Below the pieces are notes generated by a model, which was not told the DNA's origin, ran no database searches, and was given only the letters and a program-made list of their open reading frames with translations. Below, in pieces: positions 15,181 through 23,176 of a DNA stretch of 42,844 nucleotides. The stretch comes from Natranaeroarchaeum aerophilus. GTDB taxonomy: Archaea; Halobacteriota; Halobacteria; Halobacteriales; Natronoarchaeaceae. Each line of letters opens with the position of its first letter. Positions within the stretch are counted from its first letter, which is position 1. A program made the translations under genes and the position numbers. The stretch is from NCBI RefSeq assembly GCF_023638055.1, contig NZ_JAKRVY010000008.1, positions 1-42,844 of the forward strand. Reading direction: 5' to 3'.

Positions 15181-15744
15181 ATGGCAGAGCCGCCGCCGCC
15201 CGCCGTCCCGGAGGAGCGTCTTGATGCCGAGGGCTGGGAGCGCATCGAGGACACCACCGAAATGCGGTTTCGGCTGCCGACGCTTACCGTAACTGGCCGG
15301 ACCCTGGTGTACGAGGACGCCGACCTGCGCGAGCGGTTGCGCCCGGCAGTCGGCGACACGACGCTCCGGTTTTTCTTCGCGACGCGGCTCTCCTTTTCGC
15401 CGCCCCTGGGTCCGGGGATGGGACCGATGATCCGGTCGACCGTCGTCAGGGAGGCAAAGCAGGCCTTCGCGGAGGATCTCGAAGCCAGAGGGATCGGGGA
15501 TGTCGAGCAGACGACCCGCCAGCGCATGCGCGTCGAGACCGGCGACCGGGCGACGCTGCTGGGCTATCGCGGACGGTTCGACGCCGAGGGCGAGTCGATG
15601 AGGATCGAGGGGTGGCTCGCCGTCTGGCTTGGGGAGGGGTTTCGGATCTCGGGCGGTGCACACCCCAGATCGGTCGAGGACGTCGACGCGACTCCCGGCG
15701 AGTGGCGCGAGGAGGTGCTCGATCTGATTCGGGATGTAGGATGA
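15181..15744 (+). CDS. Conserved haloarchaeal protein of unknown function
   Basis: A 187-residue soluble protein with no signal, membrane segment or metal motif. The order of elements is a beta strand region (about 25-50), LRFFFATRLSFSPPLGPG (about 61-78), a long helix (about 85-105, VVREAKQAFAEDLEARG) and a beta-rich C-terminal half ending in a helix. The hydrophobic strands alternating with charged turns suggest a compact alpha+beta fold. I do not recognise the family. The start at 15181 is the first ATG after the inverted-repeat element. Confidence 0.6.
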   Translation: MAEPPPPAVPEERLDAEGWERIEDTTEMRFRLPTLTVTGRTLVYEDADLRERLRPAVGDTTLRFFFATRLSFSPPLGPGMGPMIRSTVVREAKQAFAEDLEARGIGDVEQTTRQRMRVETGDRATLLGYRGRFDAEGESMRIEGWLAVWLGEGFRISGGAHPRSVEDVDATPGEWREEVLDLIRDVG

Positions 15745-15787
15745 TCGTGGTGTCGGTCCAGAACGAACCCAGTGTCCCGGCGAAAGT

Positions 15788-15797
15788 ACTTAAATAA
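15788..15797 (+). promoter_or_regulatory. BRE/TATA promoter of vapBC
   Basis: CTTAAATAA is preceded by CGAAAGTA, which matches the archaeal BRE-TATA order. The box is centred about 26 nt before the ATG at 15818, so the mRNA should be leaderless. Confidence 0.6.
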
Positions 15798-15806
15798 TGT
15801 ATGCGC

Positions 15807-15818
15807 TATGTATACATA
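15807..15818. promoter_or_regulatory. 12-bp palindrome over the vapB start
   Basis: TATGTATACATA is a perfect palindrome that ends on the first base of the vapB ATG. ATGTAT also occurs as a direct repeat 10 bp upstream (15798-15803). Its place at the transcription start fits an operator for repression by the VapB-VapC complex. Confidence 0.45.
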
Positions 15819-16015
15819 TGAGCACCTCGATCCGTGTTTCCGACGAGACAAAAGAGAAACTCACCCGCCTGAAACGTGAAAACGAGAGCTTCGACGAACT
15901 ACTGGCCAGACTGGCAGGTGAAGAAGAACCGGTCGATATAGGATCGTGGGATGCTGAAACTGCAGATCACGCGCGGCGTGCAATCGATCGCTCCCGGGAG
16001 AGTTTCCGTCGATGA
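15818..16015 (+). CDS. vapB: VapB-family antitoxin
   Basis: A 65-residue protein. The N terminus (STSIRVSDETKEKLTRLK) is a beta strand and helix of ribbon-helix-helix type and ESFDELLARL is the second helix. This is the haloarchaeal VapB antitoxin form. The C-terminal 30 residues, with DAETADHARRAIDRSR, should wrap the toxin. The start at 15818 rather than 15797 is supported by the promoter distance. It overlaps vapC by 4 nt (ATGA). Confidence 0.85.
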   Translation: MSTSIRVSDETKEKLTRLKRENESFDELLARLAGEEEPVDIGSWDAETADHARRAIDRSRESFRR

Positions 16016-16410
16016 CGTTTCTCGATTCGTCAGTCATCATCGACATGCTTGAAGGGCGCGAGGAAACGGTCGAGTTCGTCGAAGAGCAGCCGGGACCGTA
16101 TCTCACGTCTACACTCTGTGTCTACGAAGTCCTTGATGGATCGCTGGGAAGCGGACGAACCGATGTTGACGCGGAGCGACAGCGATTCGACGGTATTCGG
16201 TCGATCGACGTGAGTGAGACAGTCGCTATCGAAGCGGCGAAACTACAGGACGAGTTGCTCGATGACGGGCAGCGAATGGGGGTGCGAGACCTACTTATCG
16301 CCGCTACTGCACGATCCACTAGCGACCATCTGATCGTTGCAGACGCCGATTTTCAGGTGGAGGCTCTGGAATCCAAACTGGATGTGACGAATCTGCGAAA
16401 ACGAGACTAG
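16012..16410 (+). CDS. vapC: VapC PIN-domain toxin
   Basis: A 132-residue PIN protein: FLDSSVIIDML (Asp4, Asp10) at the N terminus, CVYEVLDG with the central Glu, RDLLIAATA with its Asp, and LIVADADFQ near the C terminus. All acidic ligands for Mg/Mn are present. It is a ribonuclease toxin by family; the target is not evident. It converges with trmI with a 4-nt overlap of the coding ends. Confidence 0.88.
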   Translation: MTFLDSSVIIDMLEGREETVEFVEEQPGPYLTSTLCVYEVLDGSLGSGRTDVDAERQRFDGIRSIDVSETVAIEAAKLQDELLDDGQRMGVRDLLIAATARSTSDHLIVADADFQVEALESKLDVTNLRKRD

Positions 16411-17132
16411 ACGTTCCGCGCGAACGTCAGATAGCCAGTGTGGCCGACGCCCGCAGTCGATGGGCGGGAACCACGGTCGTCGAAGTCCATCTCGCGCTGG
16501 ATCGTCTCCTGTGTGACGACATCCGAGAGACCGACCTCCCGTGCGGCGCGACAGGCCTCACGGGTGTTCTCGACGAACGGCGAGTAGACGGCGAGGTAGC
16601 CACCCTGTGCGAGCAGGTCGGGAGCCTCCTCGACGACCGTGGCGGCATCCTCCGTATCGAGCGTGATGACGTCGAAGCGCTCCTCGCAGTCCGCGACGTA
16701 GTCGGTCACGTCGCCAGCCCGGACGTCGACTGACTCGCTCACGTCGGCCAGTTCCATATTCCCGCGGGCAACCTCCGCGAACTCGGGGTCGCGCTCGAAC
16801 GTCAGCACGTCCGCGCCCGCACGAGCGAGATACGAGGCGAGGACACCAGTTCCGGTTCCGGCATCGAGGACGCGGTCGCCTCGACCCACACCGACGTGGC
16901 CGATGATCAGCCCGATATCGCGGGGCATCATCGGCGCGCCGGTGCGCTCCATGTGGTTGAACAGGTCGGGACCGCGCAGTCGCCGGACCTGAAACTCCTC
17001 GTCGAGATGCGTCGTCAGGGTGTCTCCCGGCTCGACGTCCTCGGGGACTTCCAGTACGCCGAGGTCGGTGCCCTGTTCCTCGCCCGGTTCCACGAGGAAC
17101 TGTCTGCTGCCGCGAACGACGAGAACTGTCAC
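16407..17132 (-). CDS. trmI: tRNA (adenine-N1)-methyltransferase
   Basis: A 241-residue SAM-dependent methyltransferase. The N-terminal 60 residues are a small beta domain of the TrmI family. The Rossmann part begins with the GLIIGHVG helix and motif [17 protein letters not shown] (about 92-107); the acidic SAM contact follows in FERDPE, and the catalytic region is [11 protein letters not shown]. Archaeal TrmI makes m1A at positions 57/58 in the T-loop of tRNA. It overlaps the nac stop by 4 nt, so nac and trmI are one transcript. Confidence 0.9.
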   Translation of the reverse strand: MTVLVVRGSRQFLVEPGEEQGTDLGVLEVPEDVEPGDTLTTHLDEEFQVRRLRGPDLFNHMERTGAPMMPRDIGLIIGHVGVGRGDRVLDAGTGTGVLASYLARAGADVLTFERDPEFAEVARGNMELADVSESVDVRAGDVTDYVADCEERFDVITLDTEDAATVVEEAPDLLAQGGYLAVYSPFVENTREACRAAREVGLSDVVTQETIQREMDFDDRGSRPSTAGVGHTGYLTFARNV

Positions 17133-17515
17133 TCTAGCTGGTCGACTGCGGCGGCGAGATCGCCGTCGTTGGCTTCGAGGGCCTCTCGGGCGTCATCCTC
17201 GCTTGCGCCGGTTCGCATCGCGACAATTTCGACGTCCTCGTCGGGGACGCCACCTGCATCACCGCCGCTCTCGACCGCGGGGGCCGAGCCGCCAGCACTG
17301 CCGGGTGCCTGTTCGTCGGGCGAGCCGACGATCTGGTAGGTTTCCTGCCCGCGCGCGTCGATCTTGTTCACCTCGGCGTCGGTGAAGACGAGATCGGCAT
17401 CCGGCGTCTGAATAATCACTTTTTCGGCGTCGAGATCCTCCATGTTGACGCCCATCTGTTCCATCATCTGCTTCATTTTGCGGGGGTCCATGCCACCGCC
17501 ACCTCCTCCGAACAT
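17129..17515 (-). CDS. nac: Nascent polypeptide-associated complex protein
   Basis: A 128-residue protein. A Gly/Met-rich N terminus with [14 protein letters not shown] is followed by the NAC beta-barrel (about 30-70, with [18 protein letters not shown] and YQIVG), an Ala/Gly/Pro linker, and a C-terminal UBA domain (about 93-128, [20 protein letters not shown]). The archaeal protein is a homodimer that binds nascent chains near the ribosomal tunnel exit. A TATA-like TCAATTATTT is centred about 30 nt upstream. Confidence 0.95.
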   Translation of the reverse strand: MFGGGGGGMDPRKMKQMMEQMGVNMEDLDAEKVIIQTPDADLVFTDAEVNKIDARGQETYQIVGSPDEQAPGSAGGSAPAVESGGDAGGVPDEDVEIVAMRTGASEDDAREALEANDGDLAAAVDQLE

Positions 17516-17588
17516 ACTCCGAGGGTGGCCCTACGCGGGGAAATAATTGACGGGATCGGACGTGAGGGCGATACAACAGAGCGAGCTG

Positions 17589-17786
17589 TCAGGCCCCACT
17601 CGCGCGGTACTCGCCGAACTTGACGCCGATCGCGAGCGTGATCGCGCCGAAGACGAGCATCGAGGGCAGTACCATCGTCAGGATCGTGCTCTCGGTCATT
17701 CCCATCGGTGCGCTCATTAGCGCGCCGACGCCAAGCAGGTTGACCGCGAGGAATGCCACAAGGGTCTTGGTCAGGTCGAACTCCAT
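17589..17786 (-). CDS. Small membrane protein (DUF7333-like)
   Basis: A 65-residue protein with two hydrophobic segments, about 7-25 and 34-54, separated by MSAPMGMTEST. It should form a helical hairpin in the cytoplasmic membrane, with the last residues GEYRASGA free. It seems to be a conserved haloarchaeal small protein that I recall as DUF7333. A TATA-like GTTTAGG is centred 27 nt upstream of the ATG at 17786, so it is not simply part of the nac operon. Function unknown. Confidence 0.7.
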   Translation of the reverse strand: MEFDLTKTLVAFLAVNLLGVGALMSAPMGMTESTILTMVLPSMLVFGAITLAIGVKFGEYRASGA

Positions 17787-17831
17787 ACACGAGGGTCAGG
17801 ACCGGGGGCTCCTAAACGTACCGAGAGCCAG

Positions 17832-18572
17832 TCAGGTCGGCCGGACGAGCCCGGCCAGCGTCACCAGCGAGCCGATCAGCCAGCCCAGCGGGACGGCGAT
17901 GCCGAACCACATTCCGAGATACGCCGCACCGGCGAGGGTGTACTGTTCGGAGAGCCACTCGCTGAGTCCGCCCACCGTCAAAACGGTGTCGAGCAGCCAG
18001 ATCGCCAGCGAGTCGCTCCCGGAGAGGATTATCTCGCCCAGCGTCGGCGAGACCAGCGCGGCGACCACGGGCGGGAGGAAAAGCGCGGTCATCGCGGACG
18101 GATACGCGAAGACGACCGAGACGAGGCGGCCGCCGACCTGCGAGAAGACGACTGCGAGCCCGGCAGCTATCGTGGCGACGATGGCGGCCGCAAGCACCGC
18201 CAGAAAGCCGTCGAAACTGAACACCTGATGGGCGGCAACCGTCAGGACGCCCCAGACCAGCGCCGCGAGGACGACGACTCCGGCGACGCCGAGACCCGCC
18301 GCGACCCGGTCGACGCGGGTCGCGTAAAACCGGAACATGAGGCCAAAGAGCGCAAGCGGGTACAGGACGGCGACGACCGGGATGCCGACTGCCGACCAGA
18401 GCCGGTAGGCGATCCAGCCGCTCGTGGTGTTCGGCGTCCACTTCCCCATGACGGAGTGACCACTCCCCCGCTGGCGGGGGAAAACGAGTTCCATCCAGCT
18501 TTCGTGGAGGCGTCGAAGATCGACCCTGATTCCGTCGACGACCCCGCCGCTCCCGGACGACCGCGTACTCAT
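17832..18572 (-). CDS. Polytopic membrane protein of unknown function
   Basis: A 246-residue protein. The first 55 residues are hydrophilic and contain basic patches. Five or six hydrophobic helices follow (about 57-78, 85-113, 120-142, 150-170, 183-203, 215-240). No transport or enzymatic motif is visible. The ATG at 18572 is the first in the frame; GAAAAC on the minus strand is 27 nt upstream. I do not recognise the family. It could be a haloarchaeal YIP1-like or general membrane protein, but I have no firm support for that. Confidence 0.6.
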   Translation of the reverse strand: MSTRSSGSGGVVDGIRVDLRRLHESWMELVFPRQRGSGHSVMGKWTPNTTSGWIAYRLWSAVGIPVVAVLYPLALFGLMFRFYATRVDRVAAGLGVAGVVVLAALVWGVLTVAAHQVFSFDGFLAVLAAAIVATIAAGLAVVFSQVGGRLVSVVFAYPSAMTALFLPPVVAALVSPTLGEIILSGSDSLAIWLLDTVLTVGGLSEWLSEQYTLAGAAYLGMWFGIAVPLGWLIGSLVTLAGLVRPT

Positions 18573-18648
18573 ACAGTATACAGTGTAAGCGATCCGTTTT
18601 CAACGTTCCGGCGGCCCAACGAATCAGTTTTCGGGTGAGTCCAGAGAA

Positions 18649-19476
18649 TCAGTTCCAGGGGCCGAAATCAGGATCGACCTTCCTGTCGACCGCTTCGATG
18701 GCGTCGATCCGGTCGATCTCCTCGTCGCTCAGCTCCAGCGCGAGCGCGTTCCAGTTGTCCTCGATGTGCTCTCGGCTCGTCGCTTTCGGGATCGGCGTGA
18801 CGCCGTTTTCGAGCAGCCACGCGAGGCTGACCTGTGCCGCGCTGGCGTCGTGAGCGTCAGCGATGTCGGTCAGCACGTCCGAATCAAAGACGGCACCGCG
18901 AGCCAGCGGCGAGTATGCGACGACTTCGATGTCCAGTTCGTCAGCCATCGACCGGACGTCCTCCTGAGGGAGGAACGGGTGACACTCTACCTGGTTGGCG
19001 AGAATCGGCACGTCACAGTGTTCGACAGCTGTCTCCATCCCCTCGGGCTCGAAGTTGCTGATCCCGACGTTCTCGATCAGTCCCCGGTCGTACAGCTCCT
19101 CGAACGCGCGGAACGTCTCCTCGGGGTCGTAACTCTTTGCGGGCCAGTGAATGTACAGCAGGTCGAGATAGTCGACGCCGAGTGTGTCCAGACGCTCTTC
19201 GGCCGATGCGATTGCGTCCTCGTACCCCAGATCGTCGGTCCAGAGCTTCGTGGCGAGAAAGACGTCCTCACGGTCGACATCGGCCTGCCGGATGCCATCG
19301 CCGACAGCCGCCTCGTTCCCATAGAGATCGGCGGTATCGATGTGGCGATACCCAGTCTCCAGCGCGGTCCGGACGCTTTCGGCACACTGGTCCGGATCCT
19401 CGTTTTTCCACGTCCCGAGCCCGAGCATCGGCATCCCGTTCACGCGCGGACAGTCGTCGCTGGTCGGTTTCGTCAT
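18649..19476 (-). CDS. Aldo/keto reductase
   Basis: A 275-residue (alpha/beta)8 oxidoreductase that uses NADPH to reduce aldehydes or ketones. The catalytic tetrad is present: Asp and Tyr in YRHIDTADLYGNE, Lys in FLATKLWTDD, and His in LLYIHWPAK. The C-terminal NADPH-binding part has VTPIPKATSREHIEDN. Substrate cannot be told; the family includes 2,5-diketogluconate and methylglyoxal reductases. The start at 19476 (MTKPTSDDCPRV) is the family start; the frame remains open upstream to 20271 only because it runs antisense to the divergent gene. It is divergent from the GCS2 gene, with a palindrome in between. Confidence 0.92.
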   Translation of the reverse strand: MTKPTSDDCPRVNGMPMLGLGTWKNEDPDQCAESVRTALETGYRHIDTADLYGNEAAVGDGIRQADVDREDVFLATKLWTDDLGYEDAIASAEERLDTLGVDYLDLLYIHWPAKSYDPEETFRAFEELYDRGLIENVGISNFEPEGMETAVEHCDVPILANQVECHPFLPQEDVRSMADELDIEVVAYSPLARGAVFDSDVLTDIADAHDASAAQVSLAWLLENGVTPIPKATSREHIEDNWNALALELSDEEIDRIDAIEAVDRKVDPDFGPWN

Positions 19477-19519
19477 ACCACATCGTTGGTGAACACGACA
19501 AAAATGCGTTTGGAAATCC

Positions 19520-19539
19520 GATCGGGATATTCCGATCGA
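19520..19539. promoter_or_regulatory. 20-bp palindrome between the aldo/keto reductase and GCS2 genes
   Basis: The sequence CGATCGGGATATTCCGATCG is symmetrical apart from one non-complementary pair. The 7-bp arms are perfect. It lies just upstream of the T-rich TATA position (19501-19506) of the aldo/keto reductase and about 118 bp before the divergent GCS2 start, a good place for a shared operator or activator site. Confidence 0.5.
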
Positions 19540-19656
19540 GTCGGAGGATTTGCCCATATACTGCGGGTCTCCGTATGCGCTCCGGAACCGCTCTTGCAGC
19601 CGGAGGCCGAGCGTCGATGCCGAAGTGCTATGGTTCAGGCGTACCACTCGGCGATA

Positions 19657-21174
19657 ATGGCAGACACCACGGACACCGGGACGGAGCTCGTCCGCCGGTC
19701 GCTCTCGGACGAGACCGAGGCGATCTTTGACGAGCGCGTCGAGGAGCAGGCCGAGACGGTCGCGGAGCTGCTGTCGGACGGTGAACTGGACAACCCGAGC
19801 TTTGCGCTCGGTATCGAGATCGAGACCTACGCGGTCGACGATAGCGGTCTCGCCCGGCTCCCCGATCCGGTGTTCGAAGCGCCCTGTGATCGGGAGCTTG
19901 GACTCCACAACGCCGAGCTTCACACGGAACCGACACGCTTCGACGAGGACGGGATCGCCGCGCAAGTCGCACAGCTCAGGGAAAATCTCGACGCCTCTCG
20001 TGCCGCGGCAGACGATGCAGACACCGAGATCGTCCTCGACGCGATGTGGGCGGTCCCGCCGTCGGAGGGGACGCAGTCGTACCTCGGCGATGTCGAGGAC
20101 GACGAGGGGGTGACGATCGCCCAGAATATGACCGCGTCGCCGCGCTACTGGGCGCTCGATAACGAGATTCTGGCACAGGGCAACGGGAGCGTCTCCCTGT
20201 CGGTCCCCGGTGCGGAGGTCACCTTCCCGTCGATCCTCTGTGAGTCGTTGACCAGTTCGATCCAGCCACATCTCCAGATTCCCGACGCCGACGCGCTCCC
20301 TGCCTACTACAACGCCGCGATCCGGACGCTCGGCCCCGTACTGGCGCTTTCGACGAACTCGCCGCTACTGCCTGTCGATCTCTATGATGTCGACGATCCC
20401 GAGCGCCTGCTTGAAGAAACGCATCACGAACTTCGGATCGCGGCGTTCGAGCAGTCGATTAACGCCGTCTGGAACAAGGTGCGCGTCCCCGAAGACATCG
20501 AAACGACCCACGATACAATTTCGTACCTGCTCGACGATCCGACCTGTGCGCCGTTCCTTCGCGAGTGGGTCGCAGACGGTGAGCGGAAGACGATCGACGA
20601 GCGCCTCTGGGAGTTCGATCACAAACGCGGGACCTACTGGCGCTGGGTCCGCTCTGTTGTCGGCGGCCAGCCTGTCGGTGAGGGTGATAGCCGGTCAGTG
20701 CGGATCGAGTATCGGCCACTGCCTGCCCAGCCGACGATCCGCGGCAACGTCGGCCTGCAGGTGCTTGTCGCCGGACTGCTCCGGGGCATCGTCGCCACCG
20801 ATCACCCGCTAATAGAGCTCGATCACGAGGCCGCCGAACGGAGCTTCTACGCCGCGGCCGAGGACGGACTGGAGGGCGATCTGGCGTGGATCACTGCCGA
20901 TGGCGAGTACACCGAGGCGAACGACGATATCTACGAGGAACTGTTCGACCTCGTCCGGACGGGGCTCGACGTGCAGGGCGTCTCGTCAGATATGATCACC
21001 CATTACATCGAACCGTTCGAAGACCGGTGGGCGCACGGAGTCACGCCGAGCACGTGGAAACTAGATCGGGTCCGTTCGGAACTGGACGCGGGCTTCGAGG
21101 ACGCAGTTCGGGCGATGCAGCGAGCCTACCGGGAGCAGAGTCGATCCGAAACACCGGTTGCGGACTGGGAGTAG
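19657..21174 (+). CDS. Glutamate-cysteine ligase-like protein, GCS2 family
   Basis: A 505-residue protein of the GCS2 carboxylate-amine ligase superfamily. ALGIEIETYAVDD (about 49-61) is the N-terminal metal/ATP-binding Glu strand, LHNAELHTEPTRF (about 87-99) follows, and later come the NMTASPRYW (about 157) and VRIEYRPLPAQPTIRGNVG (about 348-366) segments that are usual for this fold. GCS2 enzymes join an amino acid carboxylate to an amine with ATP. The haloarchaeal gamma-glutamylcysteine synthetase that I know is about 360 residues, so this 505-residue form may use other substrates. The start could also be the ATG at 19630; I chose 19657 by the usual first residues. It is divergent from the reductase. 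Confidence 0.75.
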   Translation: MADTTDTGTELVRRSLSDETEAIFDERVEEQAETVAELLSDGELDNPSFALGIEIETYAVDDSGLARLPDPVFEAPCDRELGLHNAELHTEPTRFDEDGIAAQVAQLRENLDASRAAADDADTEIVLDAMWAVPPSEGTQSYLGDVEDDEGVTIAQNMTASPRYWALDNEILAQGNGSVSLSVPGAEVTFPSILCESLTSSIQPHLQIPDADALPAYYNAAIRTLGPVLALSTNSPLLPVDLYDVDDPERLLEETHHELRIAAFEQSINAVWNKVRVPEDIETTHDTISYLLDDPTCAPFLREWVADGERKTIDERLWEFDHKRGTYWRWVRSVVGGQPVGEGDSRSVRIEYRPLPAQPTIRGNVGLQVLVAGLLRGIVATDHPLIELDHEAAERSFYAAAEDGLEGDLAWITADGEYTEANDDIYEELFDLVRTGLDVQGVSSDMITHYIEPFEDRWAHGVTPSTWKLDRVRSELDAGFEDAVRAMQRAYREQSRSETPVADWE

Positions 21175-21243
21175 CCGTATTCTGCGGGATACGTGCGTTT
21201 TGTTGCCGGAAAGGATTTATTTACTGACCGGCTTGTGTCCCTC

Positions 21244-21897
21244 ATGGAACTGGGACGACGCGCCGTACTGGCGGGAGCTGCGGTCGGGATGGCATCGCTT
21301 GCGGGTTGTATGGATCTAATCACCGGGGATACGGTCGAGTTTACGGCCTCGGAGGCGTCGGTCAGCGAGGACGGACTCGACGAAACCGACTTCGAACATA
21401 TCGACACGGAGGAGTTGACGATCGATGAGGAGGTCGAGGCGGGCGGGATCGAACGACGGCTGATCGTCACCAACTGGATCAACACCTACGAGAAGGATCT
21501 GACCGTTCAGAGCGAGACGGAACAGGCTGCAACGTTTGCGGTCGTGTCGACGCCGAACGCCGAAATACTGGGCCAGTCGCTCAACCCGATCGCACAGCTC
21601 TCTCACGACGAGCTCCTCGAGGAGTTCCAGAACGAGCTGGGCGATGACTACGACGGACTGGGCGACGCAGACAAGATCGACGAGCGCGAGGAGGTCGTGC
21701 TCGGTGACGAAGTGACCGTCAGCACGTTCGAGACGACCGCCGAGTTCGAGGGCGAGGAGGTCGATATCTACATCCATGTGGCGACCGTCACCAGCGGCGA
21801 CGATCTGATCATCGCAGTCGGCGCACACCCCGCCGCGCTGGGTCAGGAGCGCACGAACAGTTACACCCTGATGCAGGAGATCGAACACGAAGGGTAG
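21244..21897 (+). CDS. Tat lipoprotein (DUF6517-like)
   Basis: A 217-residue protein with a short twin-arginine signal (RR at 5-6) and the lipobox LAGC with Cys22. The mature part is a mixed alpha/beta domain with the run FAVVSTPNAEILGQSLNPIA in its middle and the motif HPAALGQERTNSY near the C terminus. It matches a haloarchaeal family that I recall as DUF6517, of unknown function, exposed on the outer face of the membrane. GGATTTATTTAC is centred 27 nt before the ATG at 21244 and fixes this start. Confidence 0.8.
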   Translation: MELGRRAVLAGAAVGMASLAGCMDLITGDTVEFTASEASVSEDGLDETDFEHIDTEELTIDEEVEAGGIERRLIVTNWINTYEKDLTVQSETEQAATFAVVSTPNAEILGQSLNPIAQLSHDELLEEFQNELGDDYDGLGDADKIDEREEVVLGDEVTVSTFETTAEFEGEEVDIYIHVATVTSGDDLIIAVGAHPAALGQERTNSYTLMQEIEHEG

Positions 21898-21931
21898 GAA
21901 AGTTCAACAGTGTTCGCTCCCGAACGACGGT

Positions 21932-22453
21932 ATGGAAAAGACGCCCTCGGGAACGTCGGTCGGCGTCGACGACCCCTACGACCACGTCGACGTCTGCGAT
22001 CACGTCACTGACGACGGGCGCTGCCGGTACGCCTTCGAGTATGCCGAGCAAGACCCTGAGTTCGCGCGCGAACGACGGGCCGACGAGTTCGCGTGTCCGG
22101 TCGCTGCGGGCGACAACTGGGACTGGACTGACTGTCCACACTTTCGCTCTCGAAACCACGACCGCGAGTGTCAACGCTGTGGGCTCGAAGAGCGCCGGGT
22201 CGCCCACGAGGATGAGCGGCCGCTCCTGGAAGAACATCATCTCTCCTATGCGGGTGACGGCGAGGAGCTACGTCACGAAATCACCGTCTATCTCTGTCGG
22301 TGGTGTCACGCGAAAGTCCACGACTCGTGGGCGCGGATCACCGACGACGTGTCGCCGGACGCGGAAGCACTCGCCGCGGCGGAAGGTCGGCGGAGCCGCG
22401 AGCAAAATGAACTCTCCTTCGAGTCGGCCGCGAACCGCTACGACGACTCCTGA
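21932..22453 (+). CDS. HNH-like zinc protein (DUF7097-like)
   Basis: A 173-residue protein with several Cys/His sites. An N-terminal CDHVTDDGRCRY and a CP with DCPHF could bind one zinc. Then come CQRCGLEE (about 88-95), LLEEHHLSYAG (about 106-116) and YLCRWCHAKVHDSW (about 127-140). The last three form the order Cys-pair, His-His, Cys-pair-His, as in HNH nucleases. The His pair followed by a WCHAKVH helix is the usual HNH core. DNA cleavage is thus possible but unproven; many such haloarchaeal proteins have no tested activity. Its 3' end overlaps the HalOD1 gene on the other strand by 16 nt. Confidence 0.7.
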   Translation: MEKTPSGTSVGVDDPYDHVDVCDHVTDDGRCRYAFEYAEQDPEFARERRADEFACPVAAGDNWDWTDCPHFRSRNHDRECQRCGLEERRVAHEDERPLLEEHHLSYAGDGEELRHEITVYLCRWCHAKVHDSWARITDDVSPDAEALAAAEGRRSREQNELSFESAANRYDDS

Positions 22454-22914
22454 GTCTCCAGCGCTTCCGGCGGCCGAACGCTGATGTGTCCGTGCCGGTA
22501 GACGTGGATCTCGTACCCCTCAAACGTGAACGTCACTTCGCCGACCGCGAGCGTCCCGTCCGATCGCGGGCTAAACAGCGTATCCAGCAGTTCCGGATCC
22601 AGCGAATCGTACAGCGGCGTCAACTCCATCGGGTCGGTCCCCTCGAGATCGGACACGACCATGACGACGATCATGCTCATCGGCATCGCCGTGCGCCAGT
22701 CGTACTCGATGTGGTACGTGCCGGTCTCGGCGTCAAAACGCGTTCCCGACGCTTCGTCGTCGACCAGTGAGACCAGGGTGTCAGACTCGATCCAGGCGTC
22801 CTCGGCGTCCGGATCGAACAGCGTCCCGGCGTCCGATTCGTCGTCGCTTACCGCGACGTATTCTACGTCCCTGTCCATCCCCATGTCGTTCCTGCCCCCG
22901 GAATCCCCGTTCAT
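22438..22914 (-). CDS. HalOD1 output domain protein
   Basis: A 158-residue protein. The first 60 residues are acidic and poorly ordered. Residues about 65-150 are a HalOD1 domain: MIVVMVVSDLEGTDPMELTPLYDSLDPELLDTLF, then the strands VTFTFEGYEIHVYRHGHISV (both spans are described, not quoted in full as motif limits). HalOD1 is found in haloarchaea alone or after response-regulator receivers and is thought to be a signalling output, with no known biochemical activity. It is the last of three small same-strand genes, 69 nt after the zinc protein gene. Confidence 0.8.
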   Translation of the reverse strand: MNGDSGGRNDMGMDRDVEYVAVSDDESDAGTLFDPDAEDAWIESDTLVSLVDDEASGTRFDAETGTYHIEYDWRTAMPMSMIVVMVVSDLEGTDPMELTPLYDSLDPELLDTLFSPRSDGTLAVGEVTFTFEGYEIHVYRHGHISVRPPEALETQESS

Positions 22915-22983
22915 AGCTGTCTGTACGTCTTCTACCCGAACTCCACTGTACTCAGATAAAGAGGCAGTGGTTTCAGTCGAAGT

Positions 22984-23166
22984 TTATTCCCACTCCTCGC
23001 GACAGGTCTCGTCACAGAACGGATACAGCTGAAACTCGCCGTCTGCGCCGTCGTCGGCGACGACCGGATGCCATTCCGATGTGTCGATACTGGCCCCACA
23101 CTGCGCACACAGTTCGGTAGACTCGGAGTCCCCCTCGGTCGTCGCGGTGTGTTCGTTGTCGGTCAC
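22984..23166 (-). CDS. Small zinc-binding protein (DUF7576-like)
   Basis: A 60-residue protein that begins with GTG at 23166. A Shine-Dalgarno-like GAGGAG stands just ahead of it, useful here because the gene lies only 10 nt after the upstream HalOD1 gene. CAQCGAS (about 20-26) and FCDETCREEW (about 50-59) give four Cys for one zinc, in the style of MYND/TRASH-like ribbons. I recall the family as DUF7576. Its place between two HalOD1 genes suggests that it works with them, but nothing more can be said. Confidence 0.7.
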   Translation of the reverse strand: MTDNEHTATTEGDSESTELCAQCGASIDTSEWHPVVADDGADGEFQLYPFCDETCREEWE

Positions 23167-23176
23167 TGTCTCCTCG

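Noticed and set aside
15181-15744. A link of this gene to the DUF6517 lipoprotein family
   Set aside because: I considered it because of weak similarity in helix pattern, but it has no signal or lipobox and no shared motif, so I left it unassigned.
19477-20271. Upstream extension of the aldo/keto reductase frame on the minus strand
   Set aside because: It is antisense to the GCS2-family gene and has basic, low-complexity composition. The family start is at 19476.
18766-21174. An 802-residue plus-strand frame that starts within the aldo/keto reductase gene
   Set aside because: Only the part from 19657 has a recognisable protein (GCS2 family). The earlier part is antisense to the reductase, which has an intact catalytic tetrad.
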